Source: Streptomyces sp. NBC_01235
Lineage (GTDB): Bacteria; Actinomycetota; Actinomycetes; Streptomycetales; Streptomycetaceae
DNA length: 64,000 bases
Reading direction: 5' to 3'
Assembly: GCF_035989285.1 (NCBI RefSeq)
Contig: NZ_CP108513.1
Coordinates: 9,548,001-9,612,000 of the forward strand
How positions within the stretch are numbered: the stretch's first letter is position 1; every line of letters starts with the position of its first letter. The notes beneath the pieces were generated by a model. It worked only from the letters and a program-made list of their open reading frames with translations. It searched no databases and was not told the DNA's origin. Positions 8,025-15,533 of the stretch are shown piece after piece. Made by a program: the position numbers and the translations under genes.

Positions 8025-9182
8025 CTACGGGTGCACGTCCACCCATGAGCCGCTCTTCGCGGACCGGGTCATCGCCTCCAGCACGGTCGCGCTGTGCACG
8101 GCGTCCGCGAGCGTCGCCCCGTGCGGGGCGCCCTCGGCGACCGAGCGCAGGAACCGGTACGCCTCCACCACCTTCAGGTCGTCGTAGCCCATGGCGTTCG
8201 CCGCGCCCGGCTGGAACGCGCCGAACTCGCCGTCGCCCGGGCCGACGTACACCGTGCTGACCGGCTGGTCCTGGTACGTCGTGCCCCGGCTGACGCCCAG
8301 TTCGTTCATCCTCCTGAAGTCCCAGAACACCGCGCCCTTGGTGCCGTGCACCTCGAAGCCGTAGTTGTTCTGCTCGCCGACCGATACCCGGCAGGCCTCC
8401 AGCACGCCCCGGGCGCCGGAGGCGAAGCGCAGCAGACAGTTGACGTAGTCCTCGTTCTCGACCGGGCCGAGCTCGCCGCCGGCGGCACGGCTGTGGCCCG
8501 CCGTCGCACCGGTCGGGCGCGCCCGCTCGGGCACGAAGACCGCGGTGTCGGCCGTCAGGGAGGTGATGTCGCCGAGCAGGAAGCGGGCCAGGTCGGCGCC
8601 GTGCGAGGCCAGGTCGCCCAGCACCCCGCTGCCGCCCCGCTCCCGCTCGTACCGCCAGGTCAGAGCGCCGTCCGGGTGGGCCGCGTAGTCGCTGAAGAGG
8701 CGGACGCGGACGTGGGTGACCGCGCCGAGGTCACCGGAGGCGATCAGGTCGCGGGCCGTCTCCACGGCGGGCGCGTTGCGGTAGTTGAAGCCGACCGTGC
8801 CCTGGACGCCCGCCTTGGCCACCGCGTCCGCCACCGCTCGGGCGTCCTGCGGGGTGAGGCCCACCGGCTTCTCGATCCAGATGTGCTTGCCGGCCTCGGC
8901 CATCGCGACACCGATCTCGCGGTGCAGGAAGTTCGGCGCGGTGATGCTGACGGCCCGCACGCGCGGGTCGGCGGCCACCTCGCGCCAGTTGCGGGTGGTG
9001 GCGGCGAAGCCGAACTGGTCGGCGGCCTCCTCCGCCCGGCCGGGCACCTCCTCGGCGACGGCGACGAGCTCCGGACGCAGGGCCAGCCGCGGATAGTGGT
9101 GCCGGACGCGGGCGTACGCCTGGGTGTGCACCCGGCCCATCCAGCCGAACCCGACGACGGCGACTCCGAGCGCATCCACCAT
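8025..9182 (-). CDS. Gfo/Idh/MocA-family oxidoreductase
   Basis: 385 aa. Start at the ATG 9182, since GAGGGG lies 7-10 nt upstream and the Rossmann motif VAVVGFGWMGRVHTQAY begins at residue 6. The Glu-Lys-Pro signature occurs in HIWIEKPVGLT, and SDYAAHPDGALTWRYERERGGSGVLGDLASHGADLARFLLGD contains the C-terminal D/H signature of the family. It probably oxidises a sugar or inositol derivative. It is single, divergent from the LacI regulator at 9305, and its start region overlaps a 12-bp palindrome. Confidence 0.85.
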   Translation of the reverse strand: MVDALGVAVVGFGWMGRVHTQAYARVRHHYPRLALRPELVAVAEEVPGRAEEAADQFGFAATTRNWREVAADPRVRAVSITAPNFLHREIGVAMAEAGKHIWIEKPVGLTPQDARAVADAVAKAGVQGTVGFNYRNAPAVETARDLIASGDLGAVTHVRVRLFSDYAAHPDGALTWRYERERGGSGVLGDLASHGADLARFLLGDITSLTADTAVFVPERARPTGATAGHSRAAGGELGPVENEDYVNCLLRFASGARGVLEACRVSVGEQNNYGFEVHGTKGAVFWDFRRMNELGVSRGTTYQDQPVSTVYVGPGDGEFGAFQPGAANAMGYDDLKVVEAYRFLRSVAEGAPHGATLADAVHSATVLEAMTRSAKSGSWVDVHP

Positions 9183-9195
9183 GACAGCCCCTCTT

Positions 9196-9207
9196 TGGAC
9201 CGGTCCA
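9196..9207. promoter_or_regulatory. Palindrome TGGACCGGTCCA, likely LacI operator 1
   Basis: Perfect 12-bp palindrome 14 nt upstream of the oxidoreductase start (9182). A near copy stands at 9289-9300, so a dimer could bind both ends of the intergenic region. Confidence 0.65.
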
Positions 9208-9288
9208 TTTCCTGTCCAGGCCACCCTGAGGGCGTTTTCCCGAGAGTGTCAAGCTCCTTCGCCGACCTTTGACAACCCGCGGCTCGCA

Positions 9289-9300
9289 TGGAACGGTCCA
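9289..9300. promoter_or_regulatory. Near-palindrome TGGAACGGTCCA, likely LacI operator 2
   Basis: Differs from the site at 9196 at one base and ends 4 nt before the LacI start codon at 9305, a position suited to autorepression. Confidence 0.6.
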
Positions 9301-9304
9301 CACC

Positions 9305-10309
9305 ATGAGACCGCCGACCATCCGTGACGTCGCCGACCGGGCCGGAGTGTCCAAGTCGCTGGTCTCCCTCGTGCTGCGCGGCTCCGGCCAGGTGCGCGCC
9401 GAGAAGCGGGAGGCCGTCCTGCGGGCCGTGCGCGAGCTGGGATACCGGCCCAACGCGGCCGCGCGCAGCCTCAGCGAGCAGCGCACCCGAACGGTCGGCG
9501 TCCTGCTGCACGACCTGCGCAACCCCTGGTACGTCGACCTCCTGGACGGCCTGAACTCCCTGCTGCATGCGAGCGGTCTGCACATGCTGCTCGCCGACGC
9601 CCGGCTGAACCGCCACGTCGGCCAGGATCCGGCCGGCCCCTTCCTCGACCTGGGGGCGGACGGGCTGGTCGTGGTCGGCACCCTGCCCGACCCGGCGGCC
9701 CTGGAGACCGTCGCCGCCCGGATGCCGGTCGTCGTCGCGGGGGCCCGTGAGCCGGTGCCGGCCGGGGTGGACCTGGTCGCGAACGACGACGAGCACGGCG
9801 CCCGCCTGGTCACCGAGCACCTCGTCGGACTCGGGCATCGCCGCATCGCCCACCTCGCGGGCTACGGTGCCGTCGCCGACCTGCGCCGACGCGGCTTCGA
9901 GGCCACGATGGGGGCGCGGGGGCCGGCCGACGGGGCGCTGGTCGAGGCGGGGGACATGACCGAGGAGGGCGGCTACCGGGCCACGGTCCGCCTGCTCGCC
10001 CGCGCCGACCGGCCCACGGCCGTGTTCGCCGTCAACGACATGACGGCGGTGGGCGTGCTGTCGGCGGCCGAGGAACTGGGCCTGCGCGTGCCGCGCGACC
10101 TGTCCGTGGTCGGCTACGACAACACCAGCATCTCCCGGCTGCGCCATGTGTGGCTCACGACCGTCGACGGCGCCGGCCACGAGGTCGGCCGCCGGGCCGC
10201 CCGCTGCCTCCTCGACCGTCTCGAACGGCCCGGGGGAGAGGGGCGCCTGCACCTGGCCGCGCCGAGCCTGGAGGTCCGGGGGACGACGGCGCCCCCGCCC
10301 AGGGACTGA
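9305..10309 (+). CDS. LacI-family transcriptional regulator
   Basis: 334 aa from the ATG at 9305 (MRPPTIRDVADRAG), which puts the helix-turn-helix (IRDVADRAGVSKSLVSLVLRG) directly at the N-terminus. Hinge region RPNAAARSLSEQRTRTVGVLL and the sensor fold (DLVANDDEHGARLVTEHLVGLGHRRIAHLAG, FAVNDMTAVGVLSAAEELGL, VVGYDNTSISRL) are canonical. It is divergent from the oxidoreductase at 9182 and probably represses it and itself through the paired TGGAMCGGTCCA sites. Confidence 0.9.
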   Translation: MRPPTIRDVADRAGVSKSLVSLVLRGSGQVRAEKREAVLRAVRELGYRPNAAARSLSEQRTRTVGVLLHDLRNPWYVDLLDGLNSLLHASGLHMLLADARLNRHVGQDPAGPFLDLGADGLVVVGTLPDPAALETVAARMPVVVAGAREPVPAGVDLVANDDEHGARLVTEHLVGLGHRRIAHLAGYGAVADLRRRGFEATMGARGPADGALVEAGDMTEEGGYRATVRLLARADRPTAVFAVNDMTAVGVLSAAEELGLRVPRDLSVVGYDNTSISRLRHVWLTTVDGAGHEVGRRAARCLLDRLERPGGEGRLHLAAPSLEVRGTTAPPPRD

Positions 10310-10410
10310 CCGGGTACGCCTCAGCGGCGGCTCGGCACGGCATCGGCGCAGTTCGGAGCGGGTTTCGTCACCACTGGCGGGCCGTGCGGGACCGGGTGAT
10401 CGTGGAGCCC

Positions 10411-10929
10411 ATGGCGGACGACACCGCGGCGGCGGACCGGCACGACCCGCACCGGCACGACCCGCGCGAGGCCCTTCTCTTCGGCGGTGTCTACGGCGCG
10501 GTCCTGGCGAGCTCGATGGTCGCCGCGCTCACCCAGTACGGGCACACCTCCCGGGACAGCCGCCGCTACGACGCCGTCTGGCTGCTGGTCACGGCCCTCG
10601 CCTCCGCGCTCGCGCACGGCTACGCCCACTACATCGCCGAGCGCGCTCCGCACCGCCGCGGGGACGCGCTGCGCACCCTCGTCGAGGAGTGGCCGCTGGT
10701 CGCGGCCGTGCTGCCCACGGTCCTGGTGCTCGCGGGCGCGGGCTGGGGCTGGTGGCCGGCGAACGGGGTGGAGTACCCGGCGTTCGCCCTCAACGTCTCC
10801 CTGCTGTTCGCCCTGGGTCTGGTCACGGCGCGCTGGTCCCGCCGCCCTTGGGCGGTCGCGGTGCTGATCGGAGCGGTGGACGCGCTGCTCGGCGTGATCG
10901 TCGTCGTGGCGAACGCGGTCATCAAGTAG
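10411..10929 (+). CDS. Small membrane protein, function unknown
   Basis: 172 aa if translated from the ATG at 10411; a GTG at 10396 is an alternative start. After a His/Asp-rich N-terminus (DRHDPHRHDPREALLFGG) there are about four membrane segments (VYGAVLASSMVAALTQYG, VWLLVTALASALAHGYAHY, AAVLPTVLVLAGAGWGWW, AVAVLIGAVDALLGVIVVVANAV). I recognise no family or catalytic motif. It stands alone between the LacI gene and the GntR promoter. The His-rich start may bind metal, which is only a guess. Confidence 0.6.
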   Translation: MADDTAAADRHDPHRHDPREALLFGGVYGAVLASSMVAALTQYGHTSRDSRRYDAVWLLVTALASALAHGYAHYIAERAPHRRGDALRTLVEEWPLVAAVLPTVLVLAGAGWGWWPANGVEYPAFALNVSLLFALGLVTARWSRRPWAVAVLIGAVDALLGVIVVVANAVIK

Positions 10930-10998
10930 CACCCGGGGCCTGTCCCGCAGCGTCTGCCCGCGGGCCCGTTGGCGTCCGCGGGCAATACGGCGGACAAA

Positions 10999-11032
10999 AT
11001 TGTTGACAATCTTGTTTCGCTAGATTTAGGTT
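10999..11032 (+). promoter_or_regulatory. GntR operator and sigma-70-like promoter
   Basis: ATTGTTGACAAT (10999-11010; ATTGT/ACAAT inverted repeat) overlaps a TTGACA -35 (11003-11008). A TAGGTT -10 (11027-11032) follows after 18 nt. The same ATTGTTGACAA core occurs before the MFS gene at 15454, so both are probably controlled by the GntR protein at 11062. Confidence 0.65.
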
Positions 11033-11061
11033 CGATACGCACTCACTCAGGGAGGGCAACC

Positions 11062-11712
11062 ATGCCGAAAGAAGCCCGTCCGAGCACCGGGGAGCAGGCC
11101 AAACAGCATGCGCTGGCGCAGCTGCGGCAGGCGATCCTGCACGGCGAGATGGCACCGGCGCAGCGGCTGGTGGAGAACGAGCTCGCCGAGCAGTTCGGTG
11201 TGACGCGGGCCAGCATCCGCGCGGCACTCATCGACCTGGAGTCCCAGGGACTCGTCGAGCGGATCCGCAACCGCGGCTCGCGGGTGCGGGTGGTGACCGT
11301 GGACGAAGCGGTCGCCATCACCGAGTGCCGCATGGTCCTCGAAGGACTGTGCGCGGCGAAGGCGGCCGTCACGGCCGACGACGAGCAGCTGCTCCGGCTG
11401 ACCGAACTCGGCACGGCGATGACCAAGGCCGTCGCCGACGGCGAACCGGTCACCTACTCCGAGCTCAACCACGAACTGCACCTCCGTATCCGGGAGTTCT
11501 CCGGCCAGCGGACCGCGCAGGAGCTGCTGGAGCGGCTGAACGCCCAACTGGTGCGTCACCGCTTCCAGTTGGCGCTGAGGCCGGGGAGGCCGCAGCAATC
11601 CCTGAACGAGCACCTGACCATGATCGAAGCGATCCGGGCCAGGGATCCGCAGGCGGCCGATCGGGCCGTCCGCGCCCACCTCACCAGCGTGATCGAGGCG
11701 CTGCGCGACTGA
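11062..11712 (+). CDS. GntR/FCD-family regulator of the gallate-type operon
   Basis: 216 aa from the ATG at 11062, preceded by GGAGGG. Winged helix-turn-helix at the N-terminus (QLRQAILHGEMAPAQRLVENELAEQFGVTRASIRAALIDLESQGLVERIRNRGSRV), then an all-helical FCD ligand domain with metal-ligand-type residues (YSELNHELHLRIREFS; final RAHLTSVIEALRD). It is the first gene of the co-directional aromatic set and stands 49 nt before the GalB-type hydratase. It probably represses itself, the catabolic genes and the permease and is released by an aromatic acid or pathway intermediate. Confidence 0.88.
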   Translation: MPKEARPSTGEQAKQHALAQLRQAILHGEMAPAQRLVENELAEQFGVTRASIRAALIDLESQGLVERIRNRGSRVRVVTVDEAVAITECRMVLEGLCAAKAAVTADDEQLLRLTELGTAMTKAVADGEPVTYSELNHELHLRIREFSGQRTAQELLERLNAQLVRHRFQLALRPGRPQQSLNEHLTMIEAIRARDPQAADRAVRAHLTSVIEALRD

Positions 11713-11761
11713 TCACGGCTGCGCGGGGCGGGCGCCCACCTGTCACCGAGGAGATCTGAGA

Positions 11762-12553
11762 ATGACCCAGGCCAACGCGCCCGCCGATTCCCCCATGCCC
11801 GACGGCGCTCGCGCGGGGGGACCCCCATCACCCCGATCGACCCTCGTCGTCACCGCGCACGCCGGGGACTTCGTGTGGCGCGCGGGCGGCGCCATCGCCC
11901 TGGCCGCCTCCCGCGGGGAGAAGATCACCATCGCCTGCCTCACCTTCGGCGAGCGCGGCGAGTCCGCCAAGGCGTGGCGTGAGGGCAGGACGCTCGACGA
12001 GATCAAGGCGATACGTCGTGACGAGGCCGAGCGCGCCGCCGCCACCCTGGGTGCCGAGGTCCGTTTCTTCGACGCCGGCGACTACCCCCTCGTGGCCTCC
12101 GCCGAGCTCACCGACCGCCTCGTCGCCGTCTACCGGGCCACCCAGCCGGACGTCGTCCTCACCCACCCCGCCGAGGACCCGTACAACGGCGACCACCCGG
12201 CCGCCCACCGCATGGCGTTGGAGGCCCGTGTCCTCGCGCAGGCGATCGGCTACCCGGGCGAGGGCGAGATCATCGGCGCGCCGCCGGTCTTCTGCTTCGA
12301 GCCGCACCAGCCGGAGATGAGCGGCTTCCGGCCCGAGGTCCTGCTCGACATCACCGAGGTCTGGGAGACCAAGCGCAAGGCGATGGAGTGCCTCGGCGCC
12401 CAGCAGCACCTGTGGGACTACTACACCGACCTCGCCGTCCGCCGGGGTGTCCAGCTCAAGCGCAACGCCGGCCCCAACCTGGGCCTGGCGCACAAGACGA
12501 TGGCCGAGGCGTTCATGCGCCCGTACCCGCAGATCGCGAAGGAACTGGCGTGA
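11762..12553 (+). CDS. galB: 4-oxalomesaconate hydratase, GalB type (PIG-L/LmbE fold)
   Basis: 263 aa LmbE-fold zinc protein. The usual deacetylase motif (H)PDD is AHAGDFVWRAGGA: the zinc-binding His and second Asp position are kept but the catalytic Asp is Gly, as in hydratase members rather than deacetylases. TFGERGESAKAW, FFDAGDYPL, EDPYNGDHPAAHRMALEARVLAQ (third metal ligand) and FEPHQPEM match my recollection of Pseudomonas GalB. It would hydrate 4-oxalomesaconate to 4-carboxy-4-hydroxy-2-oxoadipate in the cytoplasm. The downstream aldolase and tautomerase confirm the pathway. Confidence 0.88.
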   Translation: MTQANAPADSPMPDGARAGGPPSPRSTLVVTAHAGDFVWRAGGAIALAASRGEKITIACLTFGERGESAKAWREGRTLDEIKAIRRDEAERAAATLGAEVRFFDAGDYPLVASAELTDRLVAVYRATQPDVVLTHPAEDPYNGDHPAAHRMALEARVLAQAIGYPGEGEIIGAPPVFCFEPHQPEMSGFRPEVLLDITEVWETKRKAMECLGAQQHLWDYYTDLAVRRGVQLKRNAGPNLGLAHKTMAEAFMRPYPQIAKELA

Positions 12554-12653
12554 GCGAGCCGAGGCGCAAAGGAGGCTGGGGATCCGCGGGGCGAAGCGGA
12601 GTGGGCACCCGGCCGCAGCGGAGCCGGAGCGCAGCTCCGCGGAAGGAGGAAGC

Positions 12654-13358
12654 ATGAGCGGCGTGATCGTCACCAACCCGCCGAAGGCGGAGCAGCGGGA
12701 CGTCGACGCGCTGGCCGCCTTCGGGGTGGCCACCGTGAGCGAGGCGATGGGCCGAACCGGCCTGCTGGGACCGGGGATCCGCCCCGTCCAGCAGGGCGCA
12801 CGGATGGTCGGCACCGCCGTCACCGTGCTCAGCTGGCCCGGCGACAACCTCATGATCCACGCGGCCGTCGAACAGTGCGGCGAGGGTGACGTCCTGGTCG
12901 TCACCACCACCTCCCCGTCCACCGACGGCATGTTCGGCGAGCTGTTCGCCACCGCGCTCCGGCGGCGCGGGGTGCGCGGACTGATCATCAACGCCGGTGT
13001 CCGCGACACCCAGGAACTGCGCGAGATGGACTTCCCGGCCTGGTCACGGGCGATTTCCGCGCAAGGCACGGTCAAGGCCACCGGTGGCTCGGTCAACGTG
13101 CCGGTCGCGATCGACGGCCAGGTGATCCGCCCGGGCGACGTGATCCTCGCCGACGACGACGGTGTCGTGGTCGTCCCGCGCGAGAGCGCCCGCGCGACCG
13201 CGGCGGCGTCCGAGGCCCGCGAGGCCAAGGAGGCCAGGTCCCGCGCCGCCTTCCTCGACGGCGAACTCGGCCTGGACCGCTACGGGTTGCGGGAGACCCT
13301 GAAGCGGCTCGGCGTCGAGTACCGGACGTACGACGAGTACACGGGGGAGTCGTCGTGA
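12654..13358 (+). CDS. galC: 4-carboxy-4-hydroxy-2-oxoadipate aldolase, RraA fold (GalC/LigK type)
   Basis: 234 aa from the ATG at 12654, which follows AAGGAGGA. RraA-like fold with the metal/substrate loop GGMFGELFATALRRRG-type segment (here DGMFGELFATALRRRGVRGLIINAGVRD), where G-x-x-GEL and the R...D pair bind pyruvate enolate and Mg. The Asp-rich DVILADDDGVVVVP motif is typical. The enzyme splits 4-carboxy-4-hydroxy-2-oxoadipate to pyruvate and oxaloacetate and often decarboxylates oxaloacetate. Its stop overlaps the next start by 4 nt (GTGA). Confidence 0.88.
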   Translation: MSGVIVTNPPKAEQRDVDALAAFGVATVSEAMGRTGLLGPGIRPVQQGARMVGTAVTVLSWPGDNLMIHAAVEQCGEGDVLVVTTTSPSTDGMFGELFATALRRRGVRGLIINAGVRDTQELREMDFPAWSRAISAQGTVKATGGSVNVPVAIDGQVIRPGDVILADDDGVVVVPRESARATAAASEAREAKEARSRAAFLDGELGLDRYGLRETLKRLGVEYRTYDEYTGESS

Positions 13359-14467
13359 CCGGCGTACCCGAGGAGGTGCCCTGTCTGCTGATGCGGGGCG
13401 GCACCTCCAAGGGCGCCTACTTCCTCGCCGACGACCTTCCCGCCGAACCGGCCCTGCGCGACGAGCTGTTGCTGCGGGTCATGGGCAGCCCGGACCCGCG
13501 CCAGATCGACGGCCTGGGCGGCGCGCATCCGCTCACCAGCAAGGTGGCCGTGGTCTCGGCCTCGGCCGACCCACGCGCCGACGTCGACTACCTCTTCCTC
13601 CAAGTCGCCGTGGACCGACCGGAGGTGAGTGACCGTCAGAACTGCGGGAACATCCTCGCGGGCATCGGCCCGTTCGCCGTCGAACGCGGACTCGTCGCGG
13701 CGGGGGAGGAGGAGACCGCCGTCCGTATCCGCATGGTCAACAGCGGTGACTACGCGACGGCGACCTTCCCGACGCCCGGCGGCCGGGTGCGGTACACCGG
13801 CGACGCCGAGATATCGGGCGTACCGGGGTCGGCCGCGCCCGTGCTGATCGAGTTCGCGCCGGGCGCGGGTCCGCTGCTGCCCACGGGGAACGTCCGGGAC
13901 GTGATCGACGGCGTCCCCGTGACCTGCGTGGACAACGGCATGCCGACGGTCCTCGTCGAGGCCACCGCCCTCAAGGTCACCGGCTACGAGTCACCTCGGG
14001 ACCTGGAGGAGGACCTCGCCCTCGCCGACCGGCTCCGCACGATCCGCCTCGAGGCGGGCCGCCTGATGGGCCTCGGCGACGTCTCGGACGCCACCGTGCC
14101 CAAGCTCACGCTGCTCGCCGCGCCCCGTGACGGCGGCGCGGTCACCACCCGCACCTTCATTCCGGTGCGCTGCCACACCTCGATCGGTGTGCTCGGTGCG
14201 GCCGGCGTGGCCGCCGGGCTGCGGATCGAAGGCAGCGTGGGTGCCGAGCTTGCGCAGATTGATTCCGACAGTGACCGAGTTCGCATAGAACACCCCACCG
14301 GATTCCTGGACATCGAAAGTAGCTTCGGAACCACCTCTGACGGCATGCCCTCCGCCCGCCGTACCGCCGTGGTCCGCACCGCCCGCAAGATCTTCGACGG
14401 CACCGTCTTCCCCAGGTCCGCCGAGACGGCCCCGATTCCCCCGCACCCCCAAGGAGGTCAACGATGA
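13355..14467 (+). CDS. galD: 4-oxalomesaconate tautomerase, PrpF family (GalD type)
   Basis: 370 aa starting at a GTG coupled to the aldolase stop. Family hallmarks are LMRGGTSKGAYFLADDLP near the N-terminus, DGLGGAHPLTSKVAVVS, SDRQNCGNILAGIGPFAVERGL (the conserved Cys region) and NGMPTVLVEATALKVTGYE. PrpF/GalD enzymes interconvert keto and enol forms by proton transfer; here the substrate is most likely 4-oxalomesaconate made by ring cleavage. Its stop overlaps the dioxygenase start (ATGA), so all four catabolic genes are translated together. Confidence 0.88.
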   Translation: MTGVPEEVPCLLMRGGTSKGAYFLADDLPAEPALRDELLLRVMGSPDPRQIDGLGGAHPLTSKVAVVSASADPRADVDYLFLQVAVDRPEVSDRQNCGNILAGIGPFAVERGLVAAGEEETAVRIRMVNSGDYATATFPTPGGRVRYTGDAEISGVPGSAAPVLIEFAPGAGPLLPTGNVRDVIDGVPVTCVDNGMPTVLVEATALKVTGYESPRDLEEDLALADRLRTIRLEAGRLMGLGDVSDATVPKLTLLAAPRDGGAVTTRTFIPVRCHTSIGVLGAAGVAAGLRIEGSVGAELAQIDSDSDRVRIEHPTGFLDIESSFGTTSDGMPSARRTAVVRTARKIFDGTVFPRSAETAPIPPHPQGGQR

Positions 14468-15414
14468 CTCCGCCGCTCGGCGACATCGCCCACATCGGCC
14501 ACGTCCAGCTCTTCACCCCGGACCTGGATGCCAGCGTCGGCTTCTTCACCGACTACCTGGGGCTCACCGTCAACGGGCAGGACGGCGACACCGTCCACCT
14601 GCGGACCTTCGACGACTACGAGCACCACAGCCTGGTGCTCACCGCCCGCGAGCAGCCCGGTCTCGGCCGGCTCGCCCTGCGCACCTCCAGTGAGGAGGCC
14701 CTCAGGCGCCGTGTCGAGGCGGTCGAGGGGGCGGGCGGCACCGGCCACTGGGTCGAGGACGAACCCGGCCTCGGCAAGCTGTACGTCACCACCGACCCGG
14801 ACGGCCACGAGCACGCGCTGTACTGGGAGAGCGAGCACTACCAGGCTCCCGACGAGCTCAAACCCGCGCTGAAGAACCAGCCGCAGGCCAAGCCCAACCG
14901 GGGGGTGGGCGTCCGGCGCCTGGACCACATCAACTTCCTCGCCGCCGACGTGCTGGCCAACTCCGAGTTCCAGGAACGGGTGCTCGGCGCGCGTCCCACG
15001 GAGCAGATCCGGCTCGACACGGGCACGGTCGCGGCGCGCTGGCTGACGTACACGAACAAGTCGTACGACGTCGTCTACACCTCGGACTGGACCGGCAGAG
15101 CCGGCCGGCTGCACCACGTCGCCTTCGCGACCGACACCCGCGAGGACATCCTGCGGGCGGCCGACCTCGCCATCGACAGCGGTGTGTTCATCGAGACGGG
15201 CCCGCACAAGCACGCCATCCAGCAGACGTTCTTCCTGTACGTCTACGAGCCCGGCGGCAACCGCGTCGAGCTGTGCAACCCGCTCACGCGGCTGGTGCTG
15301 GCGCCCGACTGGCCGCTGATCACCTGGACCGAGGAGGAGCGCAGGAAGGGCCAGGCCTGGGGGCTGAAGACCATCGAGTCGTTCCACACCCACGGGACGC
15401 CACCGGTCGCCTGA
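14464..15414 (+). CDS. Two-domain VOC extradiol ring-cleavage dioxygenase (candidate gallate dioxygenase)
   Basis: 316 aa with two paired beta-alpha-beta-beta-beta modules typical of type I extradiol dioxygenases. The Fe(II) triad is visible in the second module: His in RLDHINFLAADV, His in LHHVAFATDT, and Glu in YEPGGNRVELCNP. It would insert both atoms of O2 next to the diol. The operon downstream converts 4-oxalomesaconate directly, with no LigC dehydrogenase or LigI lactonase nearby, so gallate (or a close relative) is the best substrate guess. Generic annotation would be catechol 2,3-dioxygenase. Substrate is inference. Confidence 0.82.
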   Translation: MTPPLGDIAHIGHVQLFTPDLDASVGFFTDYLGLTVNGQDGDTVHLRTFDDYEHHSLVLTAREQPGLGRLALRTSSEEALRRRVEAVEGAGGTGHWVEDEPGLGKLYVTTDPDGHEHALYWESEHYQAPDELKPALKNQPQAKPNRGVGVRRLDHINFLAADVLANSEFQERVLGARPTEQIRLDTGTVAARWLTYTNKSYDVVYTSDWTGRAGRLHHVAFATDTREDILRAADLAIDSGVFIETGPHKHAIQQTFFLYVYEPGGNRVELCNPLTRLVLAPDWPLITWTEEERRKGQAWGLKTIESFHTHGTPPVA

Positions 15415-15453
15415 CACCCCTTCGCCCCGACGGCGGACTCAACTGTCGATGAG

Positions 15454-15499
15454 ATTGTTGACAAAAACGTTGACGAGTTTCGGCCCGAGTCTCTAGCGT
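15454..15499 (+). promoter_or_regulatory. Promoter of the permease with shared GntR half-site
   Basis: ATTGTTGACAAA at 15454-15465 repeats the core at 10999. A TTGACG -35 (15470-15475) and a TAGCGT -10 (15494-15499) are separated by 18 nt. It allows the permease to be transcribed separately from galBCD but under the same regulator. Confidence 0.6.
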
Positions 15500-15533
15500 C
15501 GGGGCACCCCGCCCGCACGAGAGGAAAACAAGG

